A stretch of DNA of 64,000 nt, taken from UBA2402 sp044371005. Its GTDB lineage: Bacteria > Planctomycetota > Phycisphaerae > Phycisphaerales > UBA1924. How positions within the stretch are numbered: position 1 is the stretch's first letter; each line of letters begins with the position of its first letter. The DNA is taken from the NCBI GenBank assembly GCA_044371005.1, contig JBILUL010000001.1, forward strand, positions 1 to 64,000. Direction: 5' to 3'. The notes beneath the pieces are model-generated. The model was not told the DNA's origin, made no database searches, and was given only the letters and a program-made list of their open reading frames with translations. The translations under genes and the position numbers were made by a program. Shown here piece after piece: positions 18,196-25,969 of the stretch.

Positions 18196-18699
18196 GTTGC
18201 ATCCCCTTCTGTTCGTGCGCGTCCTTGCGCTCGATGGATTGACCCTGTCACGCGGCATGATTCATGCCGCCCGCCGCGGTGCGCTCCTTGCAACACGCGG
18301 CGAGTGCGATTTCAATCCCCGTGTGCGCTCTCGCCACGGATCAACCGATTGGCCCAAGCCCCGCGATGCACGCGGCGACTCGCCCTTTCGGACTGCCTTC
18401 CCTTTCCTGCTGGCCATATGTCAGTTCCTGAGATCTCGCCGCCTGCAGAACACAAGGCCGCGGCCCGAACCCAACCGCACGCTCCCGAGTTTCGCCAAGG
18501 CCTCCATGCCTTCGCCAACCCAACCAGCTCGCAGTCATTCGGTCACCCATGCCATCGACCCCGCCCCACTCAAAGCCCCCATTTCACCACGCCTTGTACT
18601 TCAATAATCACCCAAAATCGGGTTATCAGACACCCAATACCGGGCATTGTCGGGTATTCGTACGGTTCCAGAGCACGATCCCTCTACCATCCGGCTCCC
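18196..18699. other. Intergenic region, nothing recognised apart from a promoter box
   Basis: About 500 bp between the hairpin terminator and the BshB1-like gene. No coding bias or RNA gene seen. A TACCAT box at 18685-18690 ends 9 nt before the ATG at 18700 and there is no Shine-Dalgarno sequence, so a leaderless transcript is possible. Confidence 0.4.
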
Positions 18700-19434
18700 A
18701 TGAACCCACTCTCCATCCTCATCATCGCTCCACACCCTGATGACGCCGAGCTTGGAATGGGCGGCACCATCGCACGCCTTGCCGATCAAGGCCATCAGGT
18801 CACCATCCTCGACCTCACCGATGGCTCACCAACGCCCTCAGGAACCCGCGAGACACGACTTCCCGAGGCCGCCGCTGCTGCCGCGGCACTGGCCCCCAAG
18901 ACTGGCCTGGGCTCGCTCCGCCGCGTGATGCTGGATCTGCCCAACCGCACCGTCCAGCACACCATCGAAGCCCGCCACAAGGTCGCTGGCGTCATCCGCG
19001 CAGTGCAGGCGAACATCCTCTTCATGCCCCACCCGGAAGACGCTCACCCGGATCACCTGGCCTCGACGCGCATCGGCGAAGATGCCCGCTTTGATGCCAA
19101 GCTCACCGGAATCACGATGCCCACGCCGCCGGGCTTCGATTCCATCGGACCGCCGATCTATCCGCGCTGGGTCATCTACTACTTCTGCTCGCACCTGCGC
19201 ACTGTGCCCCAGCCCAGCTTCATCTTCGATATCAGCGGATTCGAAGCCCGCAAGCGCGATTCCATTCTGGCCTATCGCACGCAGTTCGTCGACAACGTCC
19301 GCAATCAGCATGTGCCTGACTGGATCGCGGCACAGGACCGGTACATGGGCTCACGCATCAACGCCGCGGCGGGCGAAGCATTCTGGACACGCGAGCCTCT
19401 TGGCTTCGCTTCCTTCGCCTCCCTCAACGGGTGA
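18700..19434 (+). CDS. PIG-L family deacetylase, BshB1-like (bacillithiol-type GlcNAc-malate deacetylase)
   Basis: 244 residues from ATG 18700. Zinc-binding APHPDDAELGMGG at the N-terminus and HPEDAHPDH further on are the PIG-L/LmbE metal motifs. The pieces DLTDGSPTPSGT, MLDLPNRTV, ARFDAKLTG, YFCSHLR and FDISGFEARKRDSILAYRTQF match the BshB1 pattern, in which the deacetylase removes acetate from GlcNAc-malate during bacillithiol synthesis. bshA and bshC are not adjacent, so the thiol pathway cannot be confirmed here, and another GlcNAc conjugate could be the substrate. No Shine-Dalgarno site precedes the start. The next gene begins 65 bp downstream on the same strand. Confidence 0.8.
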   Translation: MNPLSILIIAPHPDDAELGMGGTIARLADQGHQVTILDLTDGSPTPSGTRETRLPEAAAAAAALAPKTGLGSLRRVMLDLPNRTVQHTIEARHKVAGVIRAVQANILFMPHPEDAHPDHLASTRIGEDARFDAKLTGITMPTPPGFDSIGPPIYPRWVIYYFCSHLRTVPQPSFIFDISGFEARKRDSILAYRTQFVDNVRNQHVPDWIAAQDRYMGSRINAAAGEAFWTREPLGFASFASLNG

Positions 19435-19499
19435 ACACCTCGCGTGGTTCCTACCCTTGGCCTTCCATGTTGAACCGCTCACTTTCAGGAACTCAACTC

Positions 19500-21554
19500 A
19501 TGCGTCGTACCGCAGTTGCCGCTCTTCTCGCCGCGTCGTCATGGTGTGGCTTCGCCCGCGCCGATGAAGGCATGTGGCTGCTCACCAAGCCTCCGGTCGC
19601 CGCGATCAAGGCCGCATACGGCGTCGATGTCACGCCCGCCTGGCTCGAGCACCAGCAGAAGTCCGCCGTTCGGTTCGATACCGGCGGAAGCGGCAGTCTC
19701 GTGAGCGCGGATGGCCTGGTGATGACCAACCACCATGTCGGTTCCGACATGATCTCCAAGCTCTCAACCGCACAGAAGGACTTGCTCAAGGATGGGTACA
19801 CCGCCCGCACGCACGAGCAGGAACTCAAGTGTCCTGATCTGGTGGTGGACATCCTCTGGGAGATCGAGGACGTCACTTCCAAGGTCACCGCCGCGGCGGA
19901 GGGCAAGGACGATCCGGCCGAAGCCGGCGCAGCCCGTCGTCGTCGCATCGGCGAACTCGAACAGGAATCCAAGTCAAAGACCGGACTCAAGAGTCAGGTC
20001 GTGACGCTCTATCAGGGCGGTCAGTACCACCTCTATCGCTACCGCACCTACAACGATCTGCGTCTGGTCTTCGCACCCGAGGAGCAGGCCGCGTACTTCG
20101 GCGGTGACACCGACAACTTCGAGTTCCCGCGTTACAACCTCGATTGCTGCTTCTTTCGCATCTACGAGAACGACAAGCCCCTCAAGGCCGAGCACCACCT
20201 TTCGTGGAGCAAGTCCGGCACCGCCGCGGGCGATCCGATCTTCGTGGTCGGGCACCCCGGCCGCACGCGCCGCCTCTACACGGTCGATCACCTGCGATTC
20301 CTTCGCGATGTGCAGCTCCCGACGACCATGCAGAATCTCTGGCGCTCCGAAGTGAAGAACCAGACCTTCGCCAACCGCAGCGCAGAGAATGCCCGCATCA
20401 TCCGCGATGACATCGCCGGCGTGAACAACACCCGCAAGGCCTTCACGGGCCTGCTCGCCGGGCTCCAGGATCCCAAGCTCATGGCGATCAAGGTGAAGGA
20501 GGAAGAAGCCCTTCGCGCCAAGGTCGCGGCGGATCCGCTCGCCACCGACAAGTACGGCGATGCGTGGGAGGATATCGGCGCGGCCCAGGAGGCCTACGCC
20601 GAGTTCTTCCTCGAGAAGTTCACGCTCGATGGCGTGGTTCGCGGCAGCCCGCTCATCGCCAAGGCCCTGCATTTCGTGCGACTTGCCGATGAACTCGCGC
20701 TGCCCAGCGATGAACGCCTTCCCGAGTACCGCGAAGCGGGCCTCGAGGAGTTCTACTTCGGGCTCTACTCGCCCGAGCCGATCTACGATGCGCTCGAAGA
20801 ACACCGACTCTCGATGCAGCTCTCGCGGCTGTGCGAACTCTTCAGCGCGGATGCCGAATTCGTGCAGGAGATCCTCGCTGGCAAGAGCCCGCGCGATCGG
20901 GCACGCGAACTGGTTGCCGGATGCTCCTTCAAGGATCCCGCGGCACGCCGCGAACTGGTCAAGGGCGGCAGGAAGGCCATCGAGGCATCCAAGGATGAAC
21001 TGCTCAAGGTCGCCGCGGCGATTGATGGTGCAAGCCGCGAGCTTCGCAAGAAGTTCGAGGATGATGTCGAGAGCGTTGAGCGGTCGTGTTACGCCGGCAT
21101 CGCCGCGGCGAAGTTCATGGCCCAGGGCGACAGCGTCTATCCCGATGCCACCTTTTCTCTTCGCCTTTCCTACGGCAGCGTAAAGCCCGTGGGCAGCGAC
21201 CCGGCCTACACCGACATGGCGGGGATGTTCGCGCGTGCCGCGGAACGCAAGGGTGACCCGCTCTTTGAACTGCCCGCTCGCTGGGTGGAAGCCAAGGACA
21301 AGCTCAACCTCAAGGCACCCTTCAACTTCGTCTGTACCGCCGACATCATCGGCGGCAACTCCGGCAGCCCGGTCGTGAACGCGGCGGGCGAAGTGGTGGG
21401 GCTCATCTTCGATGGCAACATCGATTCACTCGTGGGCGATGTGATCTATGACGCTGCCAATGCCCGAGCCGTCGCCGTCGACAGCCGCGGCATGATCGAA
21501 GTCATCAAGAACGTCTACGGCGCGACCGAACTTGCCAAGGAACTGGGAAACTGA
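19500..21554 (+). CDS. S46-family serine dipeptidyl-peptidase (DPP7/DPP11-like)
   Basis: 684 residues from ATG 19500, preceded by AGGA at 9 bases; it begins with a signal peptide MRRTAVAALLAASSWCGFARA. The mature N-terminus DEGMWLL is the classic start of S46 peptidases. The chymotrypsin-like triad is visible as His in MTNHHVG (residues 76-81), an Asp in the DNFEFPRYNLD region, and Ser in GGNSGSPVVN near residue 620. The length fits the family (~700). S46 enzymes are periplasmic or surface exopeptidases that release dipeptides from oligopeptides, often feeding amino-acid metabolism. The DUF486 gene follows after 4 bp, so an operon is likely. Confidence 0.93.
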   Translation: MRRTAVAALLAASSWCGFARADEGMWLLTKPPVAAIKAAYGVDVTPAWLEHQQKSAVRFDTGGSGSLVSADGLVMTNHHVGSDMISKLSTAQKDLLKDGYTARTHEQELKCPDLVVDILWEIEDVTSKVTAAAEGKDDPAEAGAARRRRIGELEQESKSKTGLKSQVVTLYQGGQYHLYRYRTYNDLRLVFAPEEQAAYFGGDTDNFEFPRYNLDCCFFRIYENDKPLKAEHHLSWSKSGTAAGDPIFVVGHPGRTRRLYTVDHLRFLRDVQLPTTMQNLWRSEVKNQTFANRSAENARIIRDDIAGVNNTRKAFTGLLAGLQDPKLMAIKVKEEEALRAKVAADPLATDKYGDAWEDIGAAQEAYAEFFLEKFTLDGVVRGSPLIAKALHFVRLADELALPSDERLPEYREAGLEEFYFGLYSPEPIYDALEEHRLSMQLSRLCELFSADAEFVQEILAGKSPRDRARELVAGCSFKDPAARRELVKGGRKAIEASKDELLKVAAAIDGASRELRKKFEDDVESVERSCYAGIAAAKFMAQGDSVYPDATFSLRLSYGSVKPVGSDPAYTDMAGMFARAAERKGDPLFELPARWVEAKDKLNLKAPFNFVCTADIIGGNSGSPVVNAAGEVVGLIFDGNIDSLVGDVIYDAANARAVAVDSRGMIEVIKNVYGATELAKELGN

Positions 21555-21558
21555 ATCC

Positions 21559-21915
21559 ATGAGCCGCGCTCTGTGGACCATCCTGCTGCTGATCGCGTCG
21601 AACCTCTTCATGACCACGGCGTGGTACTACCACATCCGCAAGGCCGAGTGGTCGATGTTCGCGGCGATCGGCATCTCCTGGCTCATTGCGCTCCCTGAAT
21701 ACTGCCTGCAGGTGCCCGCCAACCGGCTGGGCAGCCTGCAGTTCGGCGGCCCATTCACCACGCCACAGCTCAAGATCATGCAGGAGGCCATCACCATCGG
21801 CGTCTTTGCAGTTTTCTCGATCGTGGTGCTCAAGGAACGCCTGCGCCCCAACGACTGGATTGCCTTCGCGCTGGTCATGGCTGCGGTGGTGGTGTCGCAG
21901 ATGGGCAAGCGCTGA
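21559..21915 (+). CDS. DUF486 / DMT-superfamily small membrane protein
   Basis: 118 residues, ATG 21559, four bases after the peptidase stop. Four hydrophobic helices, with NLFMTTAWYYH in the first, SWLIALPEYCLQVPANR between, FTTPQLKIMQEAITIGVFAVF in the third, and LKERLRPNDWIAF before the last. This is the DUF486 family, a four-helix relative of drug/metabolite transporters. A transport role, perhaps for amino acids or dipeptides produced by the peptidase upstream, is only suggested by position. Confidence 0.88.
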   Translation: MSRALWTILLLIASNLFMTTAWYYHIRKAEWSMFAAIGISWLIALPEYCLQVPANRLGSLQFGGPFTTPQLKIMQEAITIGVFAVFSIVVLKERLRPNDWIAFALVMAAVVVSQMGKR

Positions 21916-21968
21916 GGAGTGGTCTCTCCAAGGTGCCTATCCGTCACAGCCTCGCAGTCATCAGCCGC

Positions 21969-21974
21969 TACGAT
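21969..21974 (+). promoter_or_regulatory. TACGAT box 6 nt before the aminotransferase start
   Basis: A -10-like TACGAT is followed by six Cs and then ATG 21981. No Shine-Dalgarno sequence is present. Fits the leaderless pattern seen at other genes of the window. Confidence 0.4.
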
Positions 21975-21980
21975 CCCCCC

Positions 21981-23216
21981 ATGATCCCAACGCCCTCCCA
22001 GTTCGCGCACCACTGGGCCATTGATCCCGCCGTCTGCTTCCTCAACCATGGGTCATTCGGCGGCACGCCGCGGCAGGTTCTTGCCCATCAAGACGCCCTC
22101 CGCGCCCAGATGGAAGCCGAGACCATCAAGTTCTTCGTCGAAGACTTCTTTGATCTCATGGATCAGGCCCGCAAGGCCCTCGCCACCTTCCTGCATGGCG
22201 ACTGGCAGGACTTCGCCCCCATCCCCAACGCGACTGTCGCCGTCGCCACCGTGCTCGACAGCCTCGTCGATGCCGGTCGCATCGGCAAGGGCGATGAACT
22301 GCTCATCAACGAGCACGAGTACCCGGCCTGCCAGAACAACTTCCGCCGTGCCGCGCGTCGCTGCGGGGCCTCCGTCGTCACCGCCGCGATTCCGTTCCCC
22401 TGCCCCAGCCCCGCAGCCGCGGCTGAGGCCGTGTTGAGCCGCGTGACGCCGCGCACGAAACTCGTCCTGCTGAGCCACGTCACCAGCCCGACCGGGATCA
22501 TTCTCCCGATTGAACAGCTCGTGGCCGATCTCGAACGTCGCGGCATCATCACGCTCGTCGATGGCGCGCACGCTCCGGGCATGGTTCCGGGTCTCAATCT
22601 CACCACGCTCAACGCGTCGTTCTACACCGCCAACTGTCACAAGTGGATCTGCTCGCCCAAGGGCTCGGCATTCCTGCATGTGCGCAAGGACATGCAGCCA
22701 ATCACCCGCCCGCTGGCACTCTCGAACAACGCCGAGAAGCCCAAGGCGGGCCGCTCGCAGTTCCTGACGGAGTTTGATTTCCAGGGCACGGCCGATTACA
22801 CGCCCTTCATGGCCATTCCCAAAGCCATCGAGTTCATGTCGAGTCTGCTCCCGGGCGGGTTTGATGCGGTCATGCAGCACAACCATCGGCTCTGTCTTGC
22901 GGCACGCGATCTCATCTGCCGCGAACTGGGCATGACGCACCCCGCGCCAGACAGCATGATCGGCAGCATCTGCACCATGATCCTGCCCCCGCACGATGAA
23001 GCCACCCGAACGAGGCTGGCGCAGCGTCCGAGCAAGTATCACGATGCCATTCAGGATGCCATGCTCTCACGCTTCCGCGTGCAGGTTCTCTTCTGGGGTC
23101 TTGCCGGAAAGCCCGAGCGATTCCTGCGCATCTCGGCGCAGCTGCACAACTCGATGGAGCAGTACGAGTACCTGGCGCAGGCCGTCAAGGTGCTGCTCGC
23201 CGAGGAACGTGGCTGA
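21981..23216 (+). CDS. Class V aminotransferase family protein, isopenicillin-N-epimerase-like
   Basis: 411 residues from ATG 21981; an in-frame ATG at 21933 overlaps spacer sequence and lacks a ribosome site. Family marks: FLNHGSFGGTPRQVL near the N-terminus, NATVAVATVLDSL (phosphate binding), LVLLSHVTSPTGIILPI, VDGAHAPGM (Asp that holds the pyridine nitrogen) and NCHKWICSPKGSAFL with the PLP-binding Lys. The HxxHK/GS arrangement is typical of the isopenicillin N epimerase/CefD and ergothioneine EgtE-like group of PLP enzymes, which act as epimerases, C-S lyases or desulfurases. Exact substrate is unknown. The gene is convergent with the GT39 gene across repeat element R1. Confidence 0.88.
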   Translation: MIPTPSQFAHHWAIDPAVCFLNHGSFGGTPRQVLAHQDALRAQMEAETIKFFVEDFFDLMDQARKALATFLHGDWQDFAPIPNATVAVATVLDSLVDAGRIGKGDELLINEHEYPACQNNFRRAARRCGASVVTAAIPFPCPSPAAAAEAVLSRVTPRTKLVLLSHVTSPTGIILPIEQLVADLERRGIITLVDGAHAPGMVPGLNLTTLNASFYTANCHKWICSPKGSAFLHVRKDMQPITRPLALSNNAEKPKAGRSQFLTEFDFQGTADYTPFMAIPKAIEFMSSLLPGGFDAVMQHNHRLCLAARDLICRELGMTHPAPDSMIGSICTMILPPHDEATRTRLAQRPSKYHDAIQDAMLSRFRVQVLFWGLAGKPERFLRISAQLHNSMEQYEYLAQAVKVLLAEERG

Positions 23217-23267
23217 GTGCTTGCAAGCGATCATCACGGCAGGGCCACATTTTCCTAGCCGCCGTTC

Positions 23268-23418
23268 GCGCCTCAGGCCAACGTGTCTCCGTTTCTGCGT
23301 CTTGCATCCTCATCCTGTCCGTCCTGTCCATCCGTGTTCCCTTCTTCACTCAGGAATGGGAACATGGATATACAGGATGGACAGGATGCAAGACAGTGTC
23401 TGTCCGGCCTGAGGTGCG
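23268..23418. repeat. Dispersed hairpin repeat element, copy R1
   Basis: Imperfect inverted repeat of ~151 bp filling the spacer between two convergent genes (23217-23513). Left arm runs from CGCCTCAGGCC through TTGCATCCT and CATCCTGTCCGTCCTGTCC to TGTTCCC; the right arm is its rough reverse complement, GGGAACATGG...ACAGGATGGACAGGATGCAAGAC...GGCCTGAGGTGCG. A G-rich tract (23462-23483, GGGAGGGAGGGGGG) follows, matching the pyrimidine tract beside copies R4 and R5 in the other orientation. No transposase. Best preserved of the five copies. Confidence 0.8.
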
Positions 23419-23513
23419 AGAGAGGGGCAAAACGCTTGAAGAATGCGTTTGCCTTGGAACTGGGAGGGAGGGGGGAGAGTGGGTCACGCAAGAATGCGAT
23501 TGTGCTCGAAGCG

Positions 23514-25241
23514 TCACGGCTCTTCATGCTGCGCGATCACCACATTCACCCATTTGCCCTTGGAATAGTTGAACCCCTGCACGGCGCCCAGAGATTTGAG
23601 CGATGGAAATTGCTTGAACTGCTCCTCGGTGATGCAGATCAGGCCGTTGGAGTTGCGGTCCATCCACGCATCAAGTTCGGTCACGGGCACACGCTGGGCA
23701 ACACCGTGCGTTTCAAAGATGAGGCTGTCTTCCTCGTAGCCCACCGCCGCGATCGGGCGATCCATCTGCGGGTCGGCCTTCTTCAGCACCGCGACGATCT
23801 GCCGCGAAGTCCACAGCTGGGGCACATACGCGGCACGCAGCGAGAGCACCGCACCACCCACGCCAAACAGCACGGTTGCCGCGGCGAGCATGTGCACGGG
23901 CCGCTGCGACCTGAGCATCCTGAACATCATCAGTACGCAGCCGATGGTCAGCGCGCACACCAGCCCCACCAGCGAGTAGGTGGGCAGTCCGCCATAGACC
24001 GATTGGTCCAGCGTCGTGATGCCCGCCATCCACAGCACAACGCTCAATGCCATGGTGATGAGCGTGAAGGCAACCAGTGCAACCCGCACCCACGATGCAT
24101 CTCGCAGGCGTACCGCCCACGCCCGTTGGCTGGTCAGCCCGTGCATGCACAGCAACGCCGCAGCGGGAAGCAGCGGCATCGTGTAGTGAGGCAGCTTCGT
24201 GCTCACCAGTTCAAACACGATCCACGATGGCACGACCCATGAGGTCAGAAACAACTCCGCCGCGGGAGGTTCGGGCTCAAGTGTCTGGTGCTTGCGTGCG
24301 ATCCGTGCATCACCGATGGCACGCACCATGCCCGCCAACGCCGCCCCGATTCCAAGAGACACCGGATAGAGCAGGACCGGCGAAAGGAGCAGGTGATAGC
24401 CCGGCGGTCCCCAGTGCCCTTCCTTGGCCTGTACCGAACGCCCCAGCGTCTCCGCGAAAATCGTGTTCCAATACGCCTGGGGTCCGATCCGCGTGACCAC
24501 CGCGATGAGCCAGGGCAGGCCGATGGCCAGCACGATGGCCGTCCCGACAAGCGGCCGGATCCGCCGCACCAGATCCCAGCGGCCACTGATGCCGCCGAAC
24601 ATCAGGCACGTTGTGGCCACCACCATCGGTGTGATCGGGCCCTTGGTCAGCACGCCCAGACCAACAGCCACCCAGAGCCAGACGACATGGCTGAATGCCG
24701 GGCGCTGGGGCGAGCGCAGAAGCTCCCACAGGTGCGTCATGGCCCACATCGTGAAGAAGACCAGCACCATGTCGGCGCGGGCCTGGCGGGCTTCCCAGAA
24801 GATCACAGGGCTTGCCGCGAACGCCGCGGCTCCGACGAAGGCTCCAAGGTCGCCCACCATGCTTCGGCCCATCCGCCACAGCAGCAGCACCGTCCCCGCC
24901 GCGGCGAAGAGGCTGGGCAGGCGGTACATCCAGATGGCATCCTTGGCCCCATCGCCACCCGTCAGGCTGTACGCCGCGAATGACTGGGCCCAGTAGATCA
25001 GCGGGGGCTTGTTGAGCCGCGGCGTGCCCTGAACCATGGGCACCACCACATCGCCCGATTCGAGCATCTGGCGGCTGGCCTGAGCAAACCGCGATTCATC
25101 CCGGTCGACGGCGGGGATGGTGAAGAGGCCCGGCACGAACGTGACGACGCAGATCAGCAGCAACGCCGCGATCTGGAGCCAGGGAGCCAGGGCCGGTTGC
25201 CCCGCTCGGGGCGCCAATGATTGGGCGGGAGGCGTTTCCAC
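23514..25241 (-). CDS. GT39/ArnT-like polytopic glycosyltransferase (PMT_2 superfamily)
   Basis: 575 residues, GTG start at 25241. The first periplasmic loop after TM1 has PAVDRDESRFAQASRQM and then RLNKPPLIYW, the DE and KPPL(I/F)YW signatures of the PMT/ArnT family, in which the Asp-Glu pair is catalytic. About eleven to twelve hydrophobic helices follow. Members transfer a sugar from a polyprenyl-phosphate donor to lipid A, protein or glycan on the outer face of the inner membrane. The divergent PAP2 phosphatase starts only 38 bp away, consistent with recycling of the polyprenyl carrier. The C-terminal ~130 residues are a soluble domain with no recognised motif. Confidence 0.88.
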   Translation of the reverse strand: METPPAQSLAPRAGQPALAPWLQIAALLLICVVTFVPGLFTIPAVDRDESRFAQASRQMLESGDVVVPMVQGTPRLNKPPLIYWAQSFAAYSLTGGDGAKDAIWMYRLPSLFAAAGTVLLLWRMGRSMVGDLGAFVGAAAFAASPVIFWEARQARADMVLVFFTMWAMTHLWELLRSPQRPAFSHVVWLWVAVGLGVLTKGPITPMVVATTCLMFGGISGRWDLVRRIRPLVGTAIVLAIGLPWLIAVVTRIGPQAYWNTIFAETLGRSVQAKEGHWGPPGYHLLLSPVLLYPVSLGIGAALAGMVRAIGDARIARKHQTLEPEPPAAELFLTSWVVPSWIVFELVSTKLPHYTMPLLPAAALLCMHGLTSQRAWAVRLRDASWVRVALVAFTLITMALSVVLWMAGITTLDQSVYGGLPTYSLVGLVCALTIGCVLMMFRMLRSQRPVHMLAAATVLFGVGGAVLSLRAAYVPQLWTSRQIVAVLKKADPQMDRPIAAVGYEEDSLIFETHGVAQRVPVTELDAWMDRNSNGLICITEEQFKQFPSLKSLGAVQGFNYSKGKWVNVVIAQHEEP

Positions 25242-25279
25242 GTGATCAGGAGGGTAGTTGTCGCGGTTGAAGCTGGCGC

Positions 25280-25969
25280 ATGAATGTACAGATCCGTCAT
25301 CTCGGGCCCGTTGAACCGCTGGACGCCTGGTCCTGGCGGCAGGGCTTGCTCGCCGCCGCGGCGGGCGTGCTGCTTGCCGTGGTGGTCAGCCCGCTGGATG
25401 GGGCGATTGCCTCGTACTTCAGAGCCAACTCGCCCCGGGGCGATCTTCGCCGCGAACTGGAGTTCGTGCAGCAGTTCGGCGCGATCACGTCATGCGTGCT
25501 CATTGCCGGTGTCATTGCGATGCTCGACGCGCCCAGGCGCCGCGTGCTGCCGCGGGCGGTGGGGGCGATTGTCGCGACTGCCGCGGGCGTATGGGTGCTC
25601 AAGTGCCTCATCGGTCGGCCGCGACCCCGCCTGGATGAACCCTCGCTGCTGCTTGGTCCCTGGCAGACCTTCACCTGGACGCGAGGCGGCGAGCCCCTGA
25701 CGGCCTACGCCTGGGAGTTCTGGAAAGGCCCATCGGATCTGTGGTCGATGCCCAGCAGTCACACCTCCGCGGCGTGTGCGCTGGCGTGCGTGCTCGCCCG
25801 GCTCTACCCGCGGCTTATTCCGCTGATGGTCCTGCTGGCCGCCCTGGTCGGCACCGCGCGCGTGGTACTGGGCGCGCACTACCCCAGCGACGTGATCGTC
25901 GGGGCAACGCTTGGTCTGTGTATTGCGGCGATGGTTCCGCTCAGCAGCCGCCGGCTTCCCAGAACGTGA
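25280..25969 (+). CDS. PAP2-family membrane phosphatase
   Basis: 229 residues, ATG 25280. All three acid-phosphatase motifs are present: K-x6-RPRPR in KCLIGRPRPR, PSSHT (MPSSHTSAACA) with the catalytic His, and R-x5-H-x3-D in RVVLGAHYPSD. About five or six hydrophobic helices. Enzymes of this type dephosphorylate undecaprenyl-PP, phosphatidylglycerol-P or other lipid phosphates at the outer face of the inner membrane. Its tight divergence from a polyprenyl-phosphate-sugar-using GT39 protein supports a carrier-lipid role. The last 29 bases overlap the 3' end of the convergent exported nuclease gene, with both reading frames intact. Confidence 0.92.
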   Translation: MNVQIRHLGPVEPLDAWSWRQGLLAAAAGVLLAVVVSPLDGAIASYFRANSPRGDLRRELEFVQQFGAITSCVLIAGVIAMLDAPRRRVLPRAVGAIVATAAGVWVLKCLIGRPRPRLDEPSLLLGPWQTFTWTRGGEPLTAYAWEFWKGPSDLWSMPSSHTSAACALACVLARLYPRLIPLMVLLAALVGTARVVLGAHYPSDVIVGATLGLCIAAMVPLSSRRLPRT

